Of a DNA stretch of 64,000 nt, positions 1-14,562 are shown piece after piece; positions within the stretch are counted from its first letter, which is position 1, and each line of letters opens with the position of its first letter. A program made the position numbers and the translations under genes. The notes under the pieces were generated by a model. It did no database searches. It was not told where the DNA came from and was given only the letters and a program-made list of their open reading frames with translations. The stretch comes from Rosa chinensis. Lineage: Eukaryota > Streptophyta > Magnoliopsida > Rosales > Rosaceae. The stretch lies in the NCBI RefSeq assembly GCF_002994745.2, contig NC_037090.1, forward strand, positions 31,540,501 through 31,604,500, read 5' to 3'.

Positions 1-199
1 GCTACAATTCCTAGCTTTTGAAAGCAAAGCTGCTTTGGGGGAAAAACACGGAGCAACAGTAGTTTATTAATGAAATATGTTGAGCTACCAATTTTGTCCT
101 CCTCCTTTTCTAAAAATTACATATGCAAATTCGCTCTGAGGGCTCCTTGACTCCTTCCTCTTTGCCGTCAAAAATACATGGAAACAAATCGTGAGGGTC

Positions 200-627
200 G
201 AAAACCCAAAATTCTCAGGCGTTTTCTGCGAATGCCCAGATTTTGGGTTCGTACTATGAGGCCACCGTCGTCACAAACATGGGCACCAACTATGTGATCC
301 AGTACAACAACCTGGTCGAGGAGTTCAACGACTCTGTGTTGCTCAAAGAGACTGTCAAGGCGGCGGAGGTCCGGCAGCGCCCGCCGGAAATCATGGAGGC
401 TAATGTTGTGTTTCATGTGGGTGATAGGATCGATGCTTACAATCTTAATGGGTGGTGGGTCGATACGATTTTGTAGGAGGAAAATGGGTCTGGGGCATCA
501 GTCCGTGTTTTTTGAGACTACTGGGCAAGAGCTTGATTACCCAGTTTTGAAGTTGAGGGTTCATCAAGATTGGCGCAATGGGAAATGGGTGTCGTCCAAG
601 AAGACCAAGAGGAATGCTGTGCGATGA
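200..627 (+). pseudogene. Agenet/Tudor-like domain gene fragment, broken
   Basis: Translation from about 243 gives an Agenet-type (plant Tudor-like) module: a YYEATVV start, a VLLKE segment, then VGDRIDAYNLNGWWVD, the usual second Agenet strand pair. That frame stops at 474-476. The homologous continuation (VFFETTGQELDYPVLKLRVHQDW, ending in WVSSKK) lies one frame over from about 505 to 627, so the copy has an in-frame stop and a frameshift. Agenet proteins (DUF724 and related) are nuclear and thought to bind chromatin marks or RNA. No start codon context and no further exons are seen, and the fragment begins near the window edge. Likely a decayed or partial copy. An unusual intron is a less likely explanation. 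Confidence 0.65.
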
Positions 628-659
628 AGTTTTGTCGTTTTGGGCTTCTGATTGTTCTG

Positions 660-1347
660 ATCTTGTTAGCTAGTACGTTTTGTTTCAGACCAAGAAAGTG
701 AAGAAACAGATTAGCCGATCTGGTTCTTGTATTGTAAGGGTGTTGTTGATTATTGAATGCAATATAAGCTTATTTCAATGCATATATATATATATATTCC
801 AGATCTTATAAAAATGTTGATGTTTTTGCCATTTATGCTATATTAAGCTCGAACTGCTGTGGTTTTAATTACCATGTTTTGAACCTGGAGATGAACAGCC
901 ACACCAATCGCCTTGGCTAAGTAATGTATTAGCATTATTCACTTTTATCTCTGACTGATTGACAGATCATGGTATCAATCTCATTCTTAAGGATGGGAGA
1001 GATGAGATCACAAATGAGTCTTCACAGCACTTGGGATATATGATGATGATATCCCTAGTTGATACATTTGTGGAACTCAGCTTTCTGCTTGATAAATGTC
1101 TGGGACCTATAAATTGTCCTAATCTTGGAAGTTTCTTTGTAGTTAAATTTTTTCTTTTCTTCCTTTTGAAGTCTACTTACATGGCTGATGATGCTTAAAT
1201 TGCCGTTGGTTGAATAAGTTGTGTGTAACTAATTCCAAACTCCGTTGCAGATAATTTGACTTGGGTGAACAAAATCAAGGTATATTTCAAGATGGGAATT
1301 CCCAGTAACACACTCATTTGAGGCTTGTTGAACCTCACTCTAGAATC

Positions 1348-1378
<31 letters not shown>

Positions 1379-2095
1379 GCTAGTCTAAACTAGGAAAATA
1401 GTTTTGACTTTTGAAACGGATGCTGGGACTATTGAGGATGATTATGAGAAGCTTGACAGCCATTATGATCTGCTGGAGTGGTTTTCGGTTTCCATTACCA
1501 CTTTTGTTGATTCTTTTGCTACAATTATGCCGAGTTTATCTTGGCTGGAAGAAAATTAGAGCAAAGAACAGAGAGAAAATCATAAAATGATGGGAATGTT
1601 GTAGCGAATATCGGTATCATTTGAATAGCTCGTGTTTGTAACCATACAAAAAAAAAAATTGGTATGGTTACATAATTAAAAAACAAAATTATGTATTTTA
1701 ATAGCATATCTTAACATGTATGACTATTTTGGAAATTATACCTATCCAAAGCACTTTTGCTTTGCAACTTACCAAACACTTAAAAATTGCTTTTTGTTCT
1801 CACAGCACTTTTAAAAACAGTTTACCAAACACTCAGCTGCTTCCTCCCACAGCAAGTTCAGAAGTGCTTCCTCTCGCAGCAAGTTCGGAAGTGCTTATTC
1901 TCACAGCACAGCAATCCCAAACTAAGCCTAGATGTCCTTAAACAAAACACTGATTTTCGGGTTTGGATATCTGCCCCGTTTTCGCAGGACCGGGTGGGGT
2001 TGGGAACGGCAAACCATTCACGGAAAAAGGCCCACTGCTTTTATGAGGTGAGGTGACCTTTACCCGGTCCAACTACAAACTACCTGAGTAGTACC
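660..2095. other. AT-rich spacer with microsatellites and a MITE-like remnant
   Basis: No supported gene. There is a short (TA)n tract at about 782-797 and a 28-bp (AT)n tract at 1351-1378. At 1638-1672 a short inverted repeat (GTAACCATAC ... GTATGGTTAC) flanks a poly(A) run. Between about 1730 and 1925 the text repeats CAAACACT and CACAGCA words and ends near CAATCCCAAACTAAGCC, which is typical of plant MITE remnants. Short ORFs here show no recognisable domain. Confidence 0.5.
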
Positions 2096-2099
2096 GTCT

Positions 2100-3577
2100 G
2101 CCTCTGGGTTTCATTTTCATTTTCAACCATCATCAGGATCACACGTCACGCTTCACGTCACGCTTTTTTTGATACCGATAAGCTCCCGATTTGTTGAGTC
2201 GGACAAAAGATCGTTCCAATTTTCGAGAAACGAAATTCTTCTTCTTACTCTTTTTCTCCTCCAAAGTTTTCGTCTCACTTTTACTCTTGTGCGTTTCCGC
2301 GGATCTTCTTCTTCTTCTTCGTCTTCGTCTTCTTCTCAGCATTCTGTTCGCAACAGGTACTTGTTCCTCCTCGCTTCTCTTGGTTTCTGATTTCCGTTTC
2401 CCAATTTCGGATTGAATTTAGGGTTTAATTGAGGTTTCAATTTAGGGTTTCGATAGAGGATTCCAATGGTTTGTGATTTGCGTATATACTACTGTAGGTT
2501 AGCTTTAGGCTTTTTTTGCGTCGCGTATACAGTTTAGTTTGACTGTTAGAGTTCCCTTAATGCAAGAAAGCAATGGTTTCATGTAAAAGTGAACACATGA
2601 ATGCATCACATTTCGTCTGATCAACTGTAAAAGTCTTCTGCCTTATGCTTGCCATGTTAATTTGGGAAATTTGTAAGAAGCAACAATGAAACCTTTGCCT
2701 AGCATTCAGGAAATCCTTGCCAGTGGCTATGTTCGAATCTTGAATCTTTCCGTTTCTTGTTCTAACCATCTTGATTCTCGTACTACTCTACTTTTCCTGC
2801 CTTATTGCTGGCGTGTGGAGTCTGGTATTATTAGTTCCTGGTTCTTTGTTTGAGCCTGGGAATAACAATTTTCTTTCTAGTTGTTAGTCTCTGTTGGTGT
2901 GTTGAGCCTAGGTTTTAAATGGATTGAACTTTCAGTTGTAACTATGGTGCTGCTCTTGTTTACTCGATTACGTCTTAAATTCTAAGTGGTTGTTAATTTA
3001 GTTGGCTGATAGTACATGGTCAGTATATAGATCAACAATTTTGTGGCAGAGGCAGTGATATAATACCAATTGCTTGCTCAAATTGGGTAACAAATAATAC
3101 CAATTTTGCCCTCTGATTAGTTGAAATTAGTGCGTATTGAACATAAAAAAGAGTAGGTCCATAGTCTATACCACCATAAAGGATATAAAGATTGGATTTG
3201 TCTGTCCGCTAAGTTTCCGTTATTCTTTCTTGTTACAGTCTTTAATAACCTGAGATTGTGACTGTATGAGGTCCCTACTTTAATAGTTTGCTTCTTATCC
3301 AAATGTTCTGGGCTAAACCTTCTTTATGTTAGATTCTTGTTAATTGTGCTGTATATGTTTTCTTCTCTCAGATTTGGCATCTAAGTCTATCATTGCCTTA
3401 GTCACAAATTTTAATTGCAGCCAGTTTCTTGCTAGTCCTGAATGACGATGTGAAAAGGGGGGAAAGAGAACAAGAAATAAAATGAAAAAGGTCCTTGGGA
3501 GAACTAAAGAATGAAGAGGTAGAATCACAGGAAGAACCAAAAGCCTGTTGCTTGTAAATCTGGTTGACTGGTGAACC
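2100..3577 (+). promoter_or_regulatory. Probable 5' leader of ABCD1 with an intron and uORFs
   Basis: A pyrimidine-rich stretch with CTT/CTTCGT repeats (about 2305-2340) ends in a good donor (CAACAG|GTACTT, 2356/2357). A good acceptor (TTTTAATTGCAG, ending 3420) lies just before the start-codon exon. I infer a non-coding first exon (about 2100-2356) and a leader intron (2357-3420). The proximal leader 3421-3577 carries three short upstream ORFs: 3442-3453 (3 codons), 3482-3514 (10 codons) and 3511-3522 (3 codons). The transcription start is not visible. Confidence 0.5.
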
Positions 3578-6500
3578 ATGCCTTCGCTTCAGCTGTTGCA
3601 ATTAACTGAGCATGGTCGGAGTTTCATTGCATCAAGGAGGTATTGATCCATCTCCGTTTACAATTTCAAGTATTGAGCGGGTTTGGAGTCTCTATAAGTG
3701 AAATCATTGGCCTCTGTGGTGCTTGCATGTATGAAACATTAATAAATTTGAACTGAAATATGGTTTCTTGCAGTAGTTTTCTTGTGCTCTTCTTCAATTG
3801 ACATAAATTGTAGTTGAGGTTAGATAAGATACAAAATTGTTTGGTATCAAAACTTTGGATTAAGGCTTAAAATAATGTTGATATTTGTATTCAATGTATT
3901 GTTGTTTCATATTAAAAATAAAAATGCATTTATAAGTTGTATCACTACATCAATTTGGCAAAGTGGCCATAATCCGTACCAAAGAAGTGCTAAAGAAGGG
4001 TTTTGCTGCATGTTTCATCCAATAGATTCTCATCTTGTAGAGACCTTTTTGATAGAGACTGGAATTACTAGGCTGGTCCATATGTATGGCGAGGGGTGTT
4101 TAATTTGCATGGCTACCTTCATTTTGTCCAGTAATCCTAAATCCAAACACTAGTCTCTATGAGATAAAAAGGATGTAGCATAGTGTGCTGATAGCCCAAC
4201 TCTTCCTAGCCCTTCGCCAGCTTAGTCTCTATGCGTTGGTCTCCATAAGACCGGAAAGAGAATAGCTGTGCTTCATTGGATATGAAGTATTCAAGTATTC
4301 TACATTTGATAATTTAAGTAATAAGCTTAAGGCAGTTGAAATGAAGGAATTTGGCATTGGGTATTCTAGAAGCCTATTCAATTGCATCTTCTGCTGGTCG
4401 TGCATTATACAATTCTCTCCGTTTTTTGATTCCATTCCCTGCACAAAGTGTAGACTTTAGTTGCTTTTTGTTAGGGTAGACAGTGCATCCTTTGTCCATC
4501 ATAAAAAGTCCATCCAAGCCAAAATAAAGTAATATATACGATAGGGATGCATCACCACAAGAGAGAGGAACAAAAGAAAAAGAAAAGAGAACTGCAGAGA
4601 AAAAGTTAATGCTATCTGGACTAGGGTAACGTTCCATTGAGTTATCTTCAATTGCCTGCAGTTGGTAGAGGAGACAGATTTGAAAATGTTGGTAGAGACA
4701 GATTTGAAAAAGAGTGTTACTTATTTAGTAAAGTGACATAATGCATTCAAAATATTTGCTAATTACTATAGTAGGCCAAGTTTATTTTAGTCACAACATT
4801 CGTATCTTCAACTTCTGCTCAGTGTTTGTCCATCTGTTTGCAAGTTGACTATGTAACTATGCTAATATTATTACTGCACAGGAAAACCTTGCTTCTTGCT
4901 ACTGGTGTTGTAGTTGCTGGTGGGGCTGCTGCATATGTTCAATCGAGATTAACCCATAAAAAGCACAATTCTTTTGGTCAATATAATGGGCTGAATGAAA
5001 ATAAAGTGACAGAGAATGTCGTGGCGAATGATCATAAGAAAAAGAAACTTCCACAAAAGAGAGGGGGATTGAAGTCTCTTCAAGTCCTTGCTGCAATTCT
5101 TTTGTCTGAAATGGGCCAAATGGGTGCGAGGGACCTCTTATCTTTGGTCGGAATAGTGGTAAGCTTCTGAGTTTTTTATACTGGCCTGTTCTAGGTTTTT
5201 ACTTTTGATTTGCTCTTTCTAGTTTGTTGGTGTGTATCAGTGTCTATTAATCTAAATCCTGAGTATGCAAAATCTTTAATAATCTTGATATCCCATGTAG
5301 GAATTGCTGTGGGCATTCCTTCTTAAAATCATATTTTGCATGCAAAGGAAATATCAAAGGTTGATCCTCATTAATACAGCATATTCGAATGTATGACTTT
5401 TGGAAATTCTAAATATCCAAAAGCAGGTTTTAATAAGTCTTCAAGGTTCTCACATGTTGTCCACTTCATTAACACGATACCAGATACATGGGTCAATTTC
5501 TTTATACAGTTTTATACCTACATGCGTTCATACAAACATGCCTACATGTACATGCACACCTCTCACACAACCTTGCCGTTTTACAACCTAATACCATGTA
5601 CCTGAACTTTTACACAAAGCCAGTGTGCACATGGAATGATGGAAGTTGAAAATCATTAAAAAGGTGCAAACGAAGATTTCATGCATTTGTTGATCTTATA
5701 AGAAGAAAACTACGAAGTTAGCTAAATCCAACAATTCTTCAGTTCATTGGTGCTATCACATTGGATCAATCTTCTATCAGCTGTATTAACTGAAGTTCAA
5801 CTGCTTGTAGGTGTTGCGAACTGCTTTGAGCAACAGACTTGCAAAAGTCCAAGGGTTTTTATTCCGTGCAGCTTTTCTTCGACGTGTTCCATTATTTGTC
5901 CGGCTGATTTCGGAGAATATTCTATTATGTTTCCTTGCCTCAACTATGCATTCAACTTCACAGTACATAACAGGGACCTTAAGTCTGCGGTTCAGAAAAA
6001 TATTGACAAAACGTATCCATTCCCATTATTTTGAGGTAGTTGTTTTTACTATAACTGAGAAGAATATTAAGTCTTACTTATAGTTTGATTTGTACTTGAT
6101 GCTGTGTTGTGTTTTTTCTTTCCCCTTTCAGTTGCTTTCTGTATATATTTTGTTTTCAAATGGCTATGTTTCCTTGTACTAAACGGATACAGCAACCATA
6201 CAGTTTTTCATGTTTTAGTAAATATTACGAGTCACCTGGTTTTTACTCTACTATATGTGTTTCAAGTAATATGATGGAGTTCTTGGTAGTGTTTGTTTTC
6301 ATTGATGTTGTATCAATGTTGTATGGGGAGTCTAAAAGAGCTGGCTGTCTTGTCATTTATTGTGATCTGGGGACTATGAGTCTTCAATGTTGGTTGGTCG
6401 GTTCAAAAAGTCTCTCTAGAAAAGTCTAGTATTGTTGTATTTAAAAGGAATTAGCCCATGCCTGTAGAAACTGAATTCCTAGGCATTTTTTTCATCAAAG

Positions 6501-9500
6501 TGTTAGATTCATACTTGCTGGGTTATTTTATCTCTCGGTGCCATTTACATCAATATGGTATCAGTAGTCCACTAGAACATTGACAAACAAAAAAATTATA
6601 AATAATTTATGTAAGGACAATGCTAAATCTACCACATTTGTTCAACATTTAAACCACATAATGTGGTAGTTCATATGGCATTTAGATCCCCATTGTACCA
6701 AAATAAAAAATTAATATGTGGCATTTAAACATTAGTCTAACACCATTTAGCCTTGTCCAATATTTGAATGCCACATCAACTGCTACACATTTGGTTTGAA
6801 GTATGGTACAAGAGAATGCAGTTTATTTTGTATTATTCTATCGAGAATGAGACTTCTGATGATTTCAGGGGTTGTTTTTGGTTCTAAGGATGGATTATTT
6901 GTTGAGATAGAAATAGATTTTCAGATGTTTTCTGTACCTTGAAGTTGACATCGCCTGTTATCCTGTTGTATAAATTTAGGATTGTAATCGAAATATCCCT
7001 TAAACATGCAATTTTTTTTGTTTTGTGATTGGGGATAAACATTTTTAAATGGAAAACGGAAATGAAAAATTAGTGACGATATGACTTTTGTATGAGTTTG
7101 ATTGCTATTATTCCTTCATTTTCATTTGAAATTAGATGGGATCTTTTATTTCTTCTATATTTTAGTCAAACAGATATGACGCTCTGTTTGACTATGATCA
7201 TGCAAATGAAAGGAAATATTTACTCTCGACCCTTTCGGTGGACCAAGAAAATAGTGCTTTTGTTCACGGTCGGCATACTGAATGTATTATATTGTTTGCC
7301 TTGTCAGGTACTTTACATTATGCTCATTTTTAATCCTGTGTTTTAATTCTACTTAATGTCAGAATATTGCATACTACAAAATGTCACACGTCGATGGTCG
7401 GATAACTAATCCGGAACAGCGAATTGCAAGTGATGTACCAAGGTTCTGTTCAGAGTTGAGTGAAATCGTACAAGATGATTTAACAGCTGTTACTGATGGT
7501 CTCCTTTACTCTTGGCGGCTGTGTTCCTACACCAGTCCTAAATATATATTCTGGATATTGGTAATTCTTTTTATTGATTGCACTATTATGTGAATCTTTA
7601 AAAGTAGTAAATAATTCATATGTGGCAGTTGTGATTGTTTCGATTCCTTTTTTTTATTTTCTTTTATGAACCAAATTTTGTTGGCATAAGGGTACTATAA
7701 AGGGTGCATGATATCCACAAAAGAGATAAGCAGTATAATTCTATATAAAAAAAAGGAAAAAAAGAAAACACCTGGAAGAAAAAAAGAAACGAAAAGAACC
7801 CTCTGCATCCCAATCTAGCATCGAACAACAGAATCTATAGTTTGACAGTAAAAAGGCCGAGGTTCTATGGGGTTGTCCGGTTGTAGCACTGCTAGCAGTC
7901 ATTTCGGTGCTTTGGATGGAAAGAAATAGAAGAATTTGAAGACTACAGAGGTGTAAGGTCGGAGGAACTTTGGTTTAGAAAGAAGTACTTGACAGCTTTA
8001 TGGGCTTCTGTTTCAGCGGAATTTAGAGATTATATCACTTCTTTAATCATGAACGACTGGAGGGCAGCTGTAGTCTAGGCTTAGTTTCTTTGGGGTCCTT
8101 ATTTGTATCAATAAAGAGTTTGTAGTGATCTTCTTTCTAGTCTTTGGTGTTTCTTCCTTGTAGCTTGTGTACCTTCTGTCCACTTCTATTGTATCATTCT
8201 GTTGATTGATCAATAAATTTGTTTCTTTCAGAAAAAGAATTAGGCGAACAAAATTTTACCCTCCCATGCGCCACCAACTAGCCTTAGTCCTTGACCTTCG
8301 GAGGAACCATTGGAATCTAACTATCTTATTGATGTCTGTATTAATTATTAATTTTTGTAGTTTGCCAGCTAAATCTATTATATTATCTTTCAGGCATATG
8401 TATTGGGAGCAGGGGGGATGATAAGAAAGTTCTCTCCTCCTTTTGGGACATTAATGTCCAAAGAACAACAATTGGAAGGGGAGTACCGACAGCTTCATTC
8501 ACGATTAAGAACCCATGCAGAAAGTGTGGCATTCTATGGTGGAGAAAGTAGGGAGGAATCTCATATTCAGAAGAAGTTTAACACACTGGTTGGGCATCTG
8601 CGTGTTGTCCTTCATGATCATTGGTGGTTTGGCATGATTCAAGACTTCCTGTTGAAGTATCTTGGTGCCACAGTTGCTGTTATATTGATTATTGAGCCCT
8701 TCTTTTCGGGCAGTCTGAGGCCTGACACTTCAACTTTAGGCCGCGCAGAGATGTTAAGCAACTTAAGATATCATACCAGTGTCATAATTTCACTTTTCCA
8801 GTCTATGGGAACTCTCGCTTCAAGTTCGAGAAAACTCAATCGTCTCAGGTGATTTTCCCACTGCCTTTTGAAAGGGAGAAATTTGAATTATTACTATATG
8901 AATTGCATACACAGATTTTTTGGTGTGTATGTGTATCATCATTGTGCAGTCCTGTGCCTAACTGCTTGTAATTTTTTATCTTTTTTCTTTCTTTATAGTG
9001 GTTTCGCTGATCGCATTCATGAATTAATGGTCATATCAAGAGAGCTAAGTGCTGTTGATGACAAATCTTCTGGGAGTAAAAATTGCTCTAGTGAGGCTGA
9101 TTACATTGAATTTGCTGGGGTCAAGGTATCTATAAGTTATTAACCATCTTACCTGTTGGTTGTAGCATATTGCTGTTCCATTTGTTCTTAAAGTGATACT
9201 TTTTTCCAGGTTGTTACCCCCACGGGTAATGTTTTGGTGGATAAATTGTCACTGAGGGTTGAACCAGGATCTAATCTTTTGATTACAGGTAACCAATTTA
9301 CTCTTAAGAGTATATTTAGTTGATGTTGATTTTGTTTTGTTCTGATTTTGTTTATTTGTTGTCGTGTACTTTCAAAGTGGGTTTCTCCAATAGAGTTTTC
9401 TTTTTAAAAACAAAAGTTATTCTTCTCTAGGCGTAGAGGACTTCGTCAAGAGTAGTGATGTTTTTGACAATGTATTGTCTTTTTAGGTGGACAATGAGCT

Positions 9501-12500
9501 TGCTATTTGGTATCATTTGATATGCTTCAATAAAACACAACTTGGGACAAAATAATCCATATGGCTGACCACTGTCACCTCCCATGTGGTCTTTGACCTT
9601 GGGATTTTACCCCTCTATTGTCTTGGGCACTTGCTTATAGGGATTTACAGTCGCTAATTAATTTCTAGGTCAAATTTGATTTATGTCCAAGGAAATTTGT
9701 AGATGATAAATTTTTAATTATTTCAATTTATTTACTGGTGAAATAAAAGTGCAAAGTGCACTTGTTTTTTAAACTATTCATGCATGCGTTATATGTGTGC
9801 CTTTTGCATACTTCTCCTTTGTAATTGTCTTCTTTAAAATTTACTTGCCTCTGGGCTCAAGGTATCTGCTATTATGACATTGAACATTTTACTTAAATCT
9901 CTGTTGATGAGGACACTGATCCTGTAATTATGACATCGAAGATTTAACTTGTATTTTTGTTGATGAGTACACTGATCCTGTAATATATTAAAATCTTCTA
10001 AAGGTCCAAATGGCAGTGGAAAGAGCTCGCTTTTCCGAGTTTTAGGAGGCCTGTGGCCCTTGGTATCTGGCCATATTGTGAAACCTGGTGTTGGAACTGA
10101 TCTCAACAAAGAAATTTTCTATGTTCCACAAAGACCATACACAGCTGTCGGAACACTTCGAGACCAGTTGATTTATCCTCTTACTGCAGATCAAGAGGTC
10201 AAACCACTTACACGCGGAGAAATGGCGGAGCTATTGAGAAATGTGAGTTTCCCATTTTTTCTTCTTAACCTGGTCTTTTCTCTATGCGTATGCCTGTATA
10301 GAAATTTGATGGTTCTTTTGAAATGTTGTTTTGAACATAATTGTGTTCTGCTTTGAAGGTTGATCTTCAGTATTTATTAGACCGTTATCCACCTGAGGAA
10401 GAGATAAATTGGGGTGATGAATTATCTCTTGGTGAGCAACAAAGATTGGGGATGGCTAGACTTTTCTATCATAAGCCCAAATTTGCAATTCTTGATGAGT
10501 GCACAAGTGCTGTCACAACTGACATGGAGGAACGATTCTGTGCTAAAGTTCGAGCAATGGGAACATCATGCATTACTATCTCGCATCGTCCAGCACTAGT
10601 TGCATTTCATGATGTAGTGCTGTCCTTGGATGGTGAAGGCGGTTGGAGTGTTCATGAGAAAAGGTTTGAATGCAAGCTTTGATTTCTTGCATTGGAGTCA
10701 TCTGTTAATAATTTTTATATTGAAAGTTGTAAATATTTGGTTATTACAATTTTTTCACTTAATAAATCCAGGGAGGATTCTCTAGTACGTAATGAAGGTG
10801 GGAGCAGTATGTTGAAGCTTTCTGAAACGAACCGGCAGAGTGATGCAATGACAGTTCAGCGAGCATTCGCCTCGACCAAAAAGGTCTGAATATATTTTAT
10901 CTTGGCTCTTGATATATGGCTGTTTTTTTTTAATTTTATTTATTTATTTATTTAATTTTTTAACTTTGTAGTCTGTTAATTCTAGGATTCCGCAATCTCA
11001 AACTCTAAGTCCCAGTCATACATTGCTGAGGTGATAGCAGTTTCTCCCTCTGCCGAGCATAATGTTACAGTTCCATCTTTCCCACATCTCCAAAGTGCTC
11101 CGGCAGCACTGCCATTGAGAGCATCTGCCATGGTCAAAGTACTGGTGAGTCTTTATACTATTATTTTTAATGATATTAGAGATGGATGTTATGTGATGTG
11201 GTGCCATCTACCATCATAGTGAAAGTGGCAGATTTTTCTTTTTACCTACGATTCTGATAATTAAATTTGTGCTGATAATATTGACATAGTTCCAGCATAG
11301 GACTTCACATGCTTATCAGTCTCTTGCACTTCAACCGGATTCTCTTTCATTTTCCTTGAACTAGTGTTTAGTTGGAATTGAATTTGGCTAGAACCCGGTT
11401 TTCTTAAGCTTGGGAGTATATTAGATACATCTGGTGGCTAATACTTGAATATGACTTGAATTATGGATTTGTGTGGAGATAATTTGGTGATAAAGATAGT
11501 CAATCCGGTTGAGATCTAAATCCAAAAAATATTTATAAAATTATATCATTGTAATTCCAGAAAAATATCAACTTGATTAAGGATAGACTCTATATCAATT
11601 CTTGATGTCTTTGGATATGCAGCCAAATTATGTTATAAATCATCATACTTTTTAATTGAAGTGGGGATCGTGCCATATCAGTGTCTGTGATTGCCCATCA
11701 ATTATATCACTAACCCTCTTTGTTTTCCTCGTCATTTTCCTTCAAAACTTTCTGTTTTGGCCTCATCTTCTGTGGAACACTTGCTGAAAACCCACTTATC
11801 TTTGCATAGGCTTATCTTTCTTATTTGTTCTCTTTCTTTCAAGTCTCTTCAAACCCAGACTTTTTCTTTCAACCCTCTTCAAACCCAGACTTTTTCTTTC
11901 AACCCTCTTCAAACCCAGACTTGGTGATAGCTCAGTATTTGGACTGCTTGCTGGGTGTTGAGGTTTCTGCAAAATGTCCATTAAGCTATGCTTTCTGTAT
12001 GAAATTGGCAGGATCTGGTGGAAAATTGTGTCTTTTCGTATTTCAGTAACACTCGAGAAGAAGCCTTGTACTGCAAACTATCTAATGGATGTGACACCAT
12101 TTTTATTACCGTTTTTGTTACTCTTCCTCCGGGTTTGTAGTATCTATGATGGCTCTTTGGTCAGTATTGCTTTTTAAATGAGTCAGTGTTATTGTGCTTG
12201 TCACTGCATTTTCCTTTCTTCATCATCCACTTGATGGGACACTATAATCTCACCATCTTTATGATCCCGAAGTTAGAACTGTATTGAATTCTGACCTAAC
12301 TTGCCGTGCAGATTCCCACTGTTATTGATAAACAAGGAGCACAACTGCTTGCAGTTGCTTTTCTTGTAGTATCGAGGACATGGATTTCTGATCGTATTGC
12401 TTCATTAAATGGTATTTTCTTTTCCCTACCATGCATATGATGATTTGAGACATCATATTATTGATGTGGATAACTTGTGCAGGAACCACTGTGAAGTTTG

Positions 12501-14528
12501 TTTTGGAACAAGATAAGGCATCATTTATTCATTTAATTGGTGTTAGCGTACTTCAGAGTGCGGCATCTTCTTTCATTGCACCTTCTATTAGGTAACTTAA
12601 CTGTTCAACACTAAAAGGAGTTATTTATGATAATTATACATTTATACATCAGCATAGCTGTTAAAAACTCATATTTTTTTTCCACCCCTTCTGTTTCCAT
12701 TGCTACTGTTATGTTAATTATCTTTTGTTTCACAGGCACTTAAAAGCTAGGCTGGCTCTTGGGTGGAGGACTCGTTTGACTCAACATTTACTTAAAAACT
12801 ACTTGAGAAATAATGCATTCTATAAGGTAGCCATACCAGATTGCTTACTCCTTCTTCTTTTTTTCCTTCTTTATTTATTTATTTATTTTTTTTACTTTCA
12901 TTTGGGATTTGTATCATTCTCTACTCATTTAATTATGTAAATCTTCTTTATTAGAAAATTTCGTAAAACTCCTGGCTTACAGTTATGTTACATCTTTTGG
13001 AGGGTTAAGTTCTCGGCATCCTTATGGGCCTCTCTGTATGTGAGGGAATTTAAGGATCACACTCTTTCCTCTATTATTCTAGGGTTCTTTGCCTAGGCTG
13101 TTTTAGTGACAGTTAAGCTTTTTAGTCTACTGTTCTAGCTGCCTTATTTAATTTTTCTGTGGACTTCTCTGCTGCTTTGTATTAAGCTTTTTGTTTCTGC
13201 TCTGAAAAGCTGTTTCTTTTCCAAAGAAAAAAAGGAAAAAATTTATCTTTTACCCATAACATTTTCAAGGAAACTAAAGATCTGAAAGAAAAGGTCCCAG
13301 TTCTCCTTTCTTTAGTAGATGGCTTGCCCATATATGGTGATGAATTCATGTCAATATACTGTAGGTATTCAACATGTCAAGCAAAAACATAGACGCAGAT
13401 CAGAGAGTTACACAGGACCTTGAAAAGTTAACCACTGACTTGTCGGGATTGGTTACTGGATTGGTAAAGCCATCTGTGGACATTCTTTGGTAAGATATTT
13501 TGTCTAATTTAGTATAAATATGTGCAGGAATTAGTTTTTCTTGACGTACTTTATCTGAGGTTGTGAAATTAATAGTTTTTTTTTTTTTTTTTTTTTACAT
13601 TGTATTGTTAATCTCATGCGCTGTTATTTATAAGGTTCACCTGGAGAATGAAGCTTTTGACTGGTCAGAGAGGAGTAACTATATTGTACGCATATATGTT
13701 ACTGGGTCTTGGTTTGCTCAGGGCTGCTACCCCAGAATTTGGTGATTTGACAAGTCGTCAACAACAACTTGAAGGAACCTTTAGGTATTGTGAATTTAAC
13801 TTATGATTCCTGTATTGTTGATTTTAAGCAAATGACTCTGAGTTTTGACGTATTTTGTAAATTAGGTTTATGCATGAAAGACTGCGTGCTCATGCTGAAT
13901 CTGTTGCTTTCTTTGGGGGTGGTTATAGAGAGAAAGCTGTAAGCTTTTTATGATCATTATGTCTTTTTATGAACCTTTTTATTTTTATTTATTTATGTTT
14001 TTTAATTTATTTTATGTATTTTGATATTGATCATGTTACTGGTCTAAGTTATGGTGTGAAAGACATTTTTGCAAACGACATACAGTCTGGAACAACACAG
14101 CAGGCCTCCAACGTAGATGTACAGCGGGAAAAGAAAACTTCTTAGTACAGCCACCAACGATTCCCAAAGGGATAAGATGACCAAATATCCCACTCACTGC
14201 CAAAACTTCTGACACTTAACTTTCTATACTCCTGAAAAAATCTTTCGATTTCTTCTCATTTTTAAGACGCTCTTTGCTGCCATAACCATGCAACCCATAA
14301 GAGGCAACTCTTTGCTGTTTACAATGTAACAGTACCTTGAGATAACCTGCTAAGTTCACCTCTGTAAATGGTCTCCACCACGAACTTAATGCTAAATGAC
14401 AGTAAAGGACGTAGGGAGTGGTATTAATTATTACTACTAGCCTGAACTGATGCATATGGTAGTTTTTGGTCATTGTGGCCTTGAAGCCAGAAAATGAGAT
14501 AGAGACGGGTTAACATGTGCTTCCAACT

Positions 14529-14562
<34 letters not shown>

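Noticed and set aside
1400..1560. Exon-like open frame (FETDAGTIEDDYEKLDSH)
   Set aside because: Reads as plausible protein, but has no splice partners, start or known domain; left as spacer.
2139..2342. Arg-rich minus-strand ORF
   Set aside because: Translation of the CTT-type repeat in the inferred ABCD1 leader.
11031..11219. Short ORF overlapping ABCD1 exon 11
   Set aside because: It is the exon itself read through into the intron, not a separate gene.
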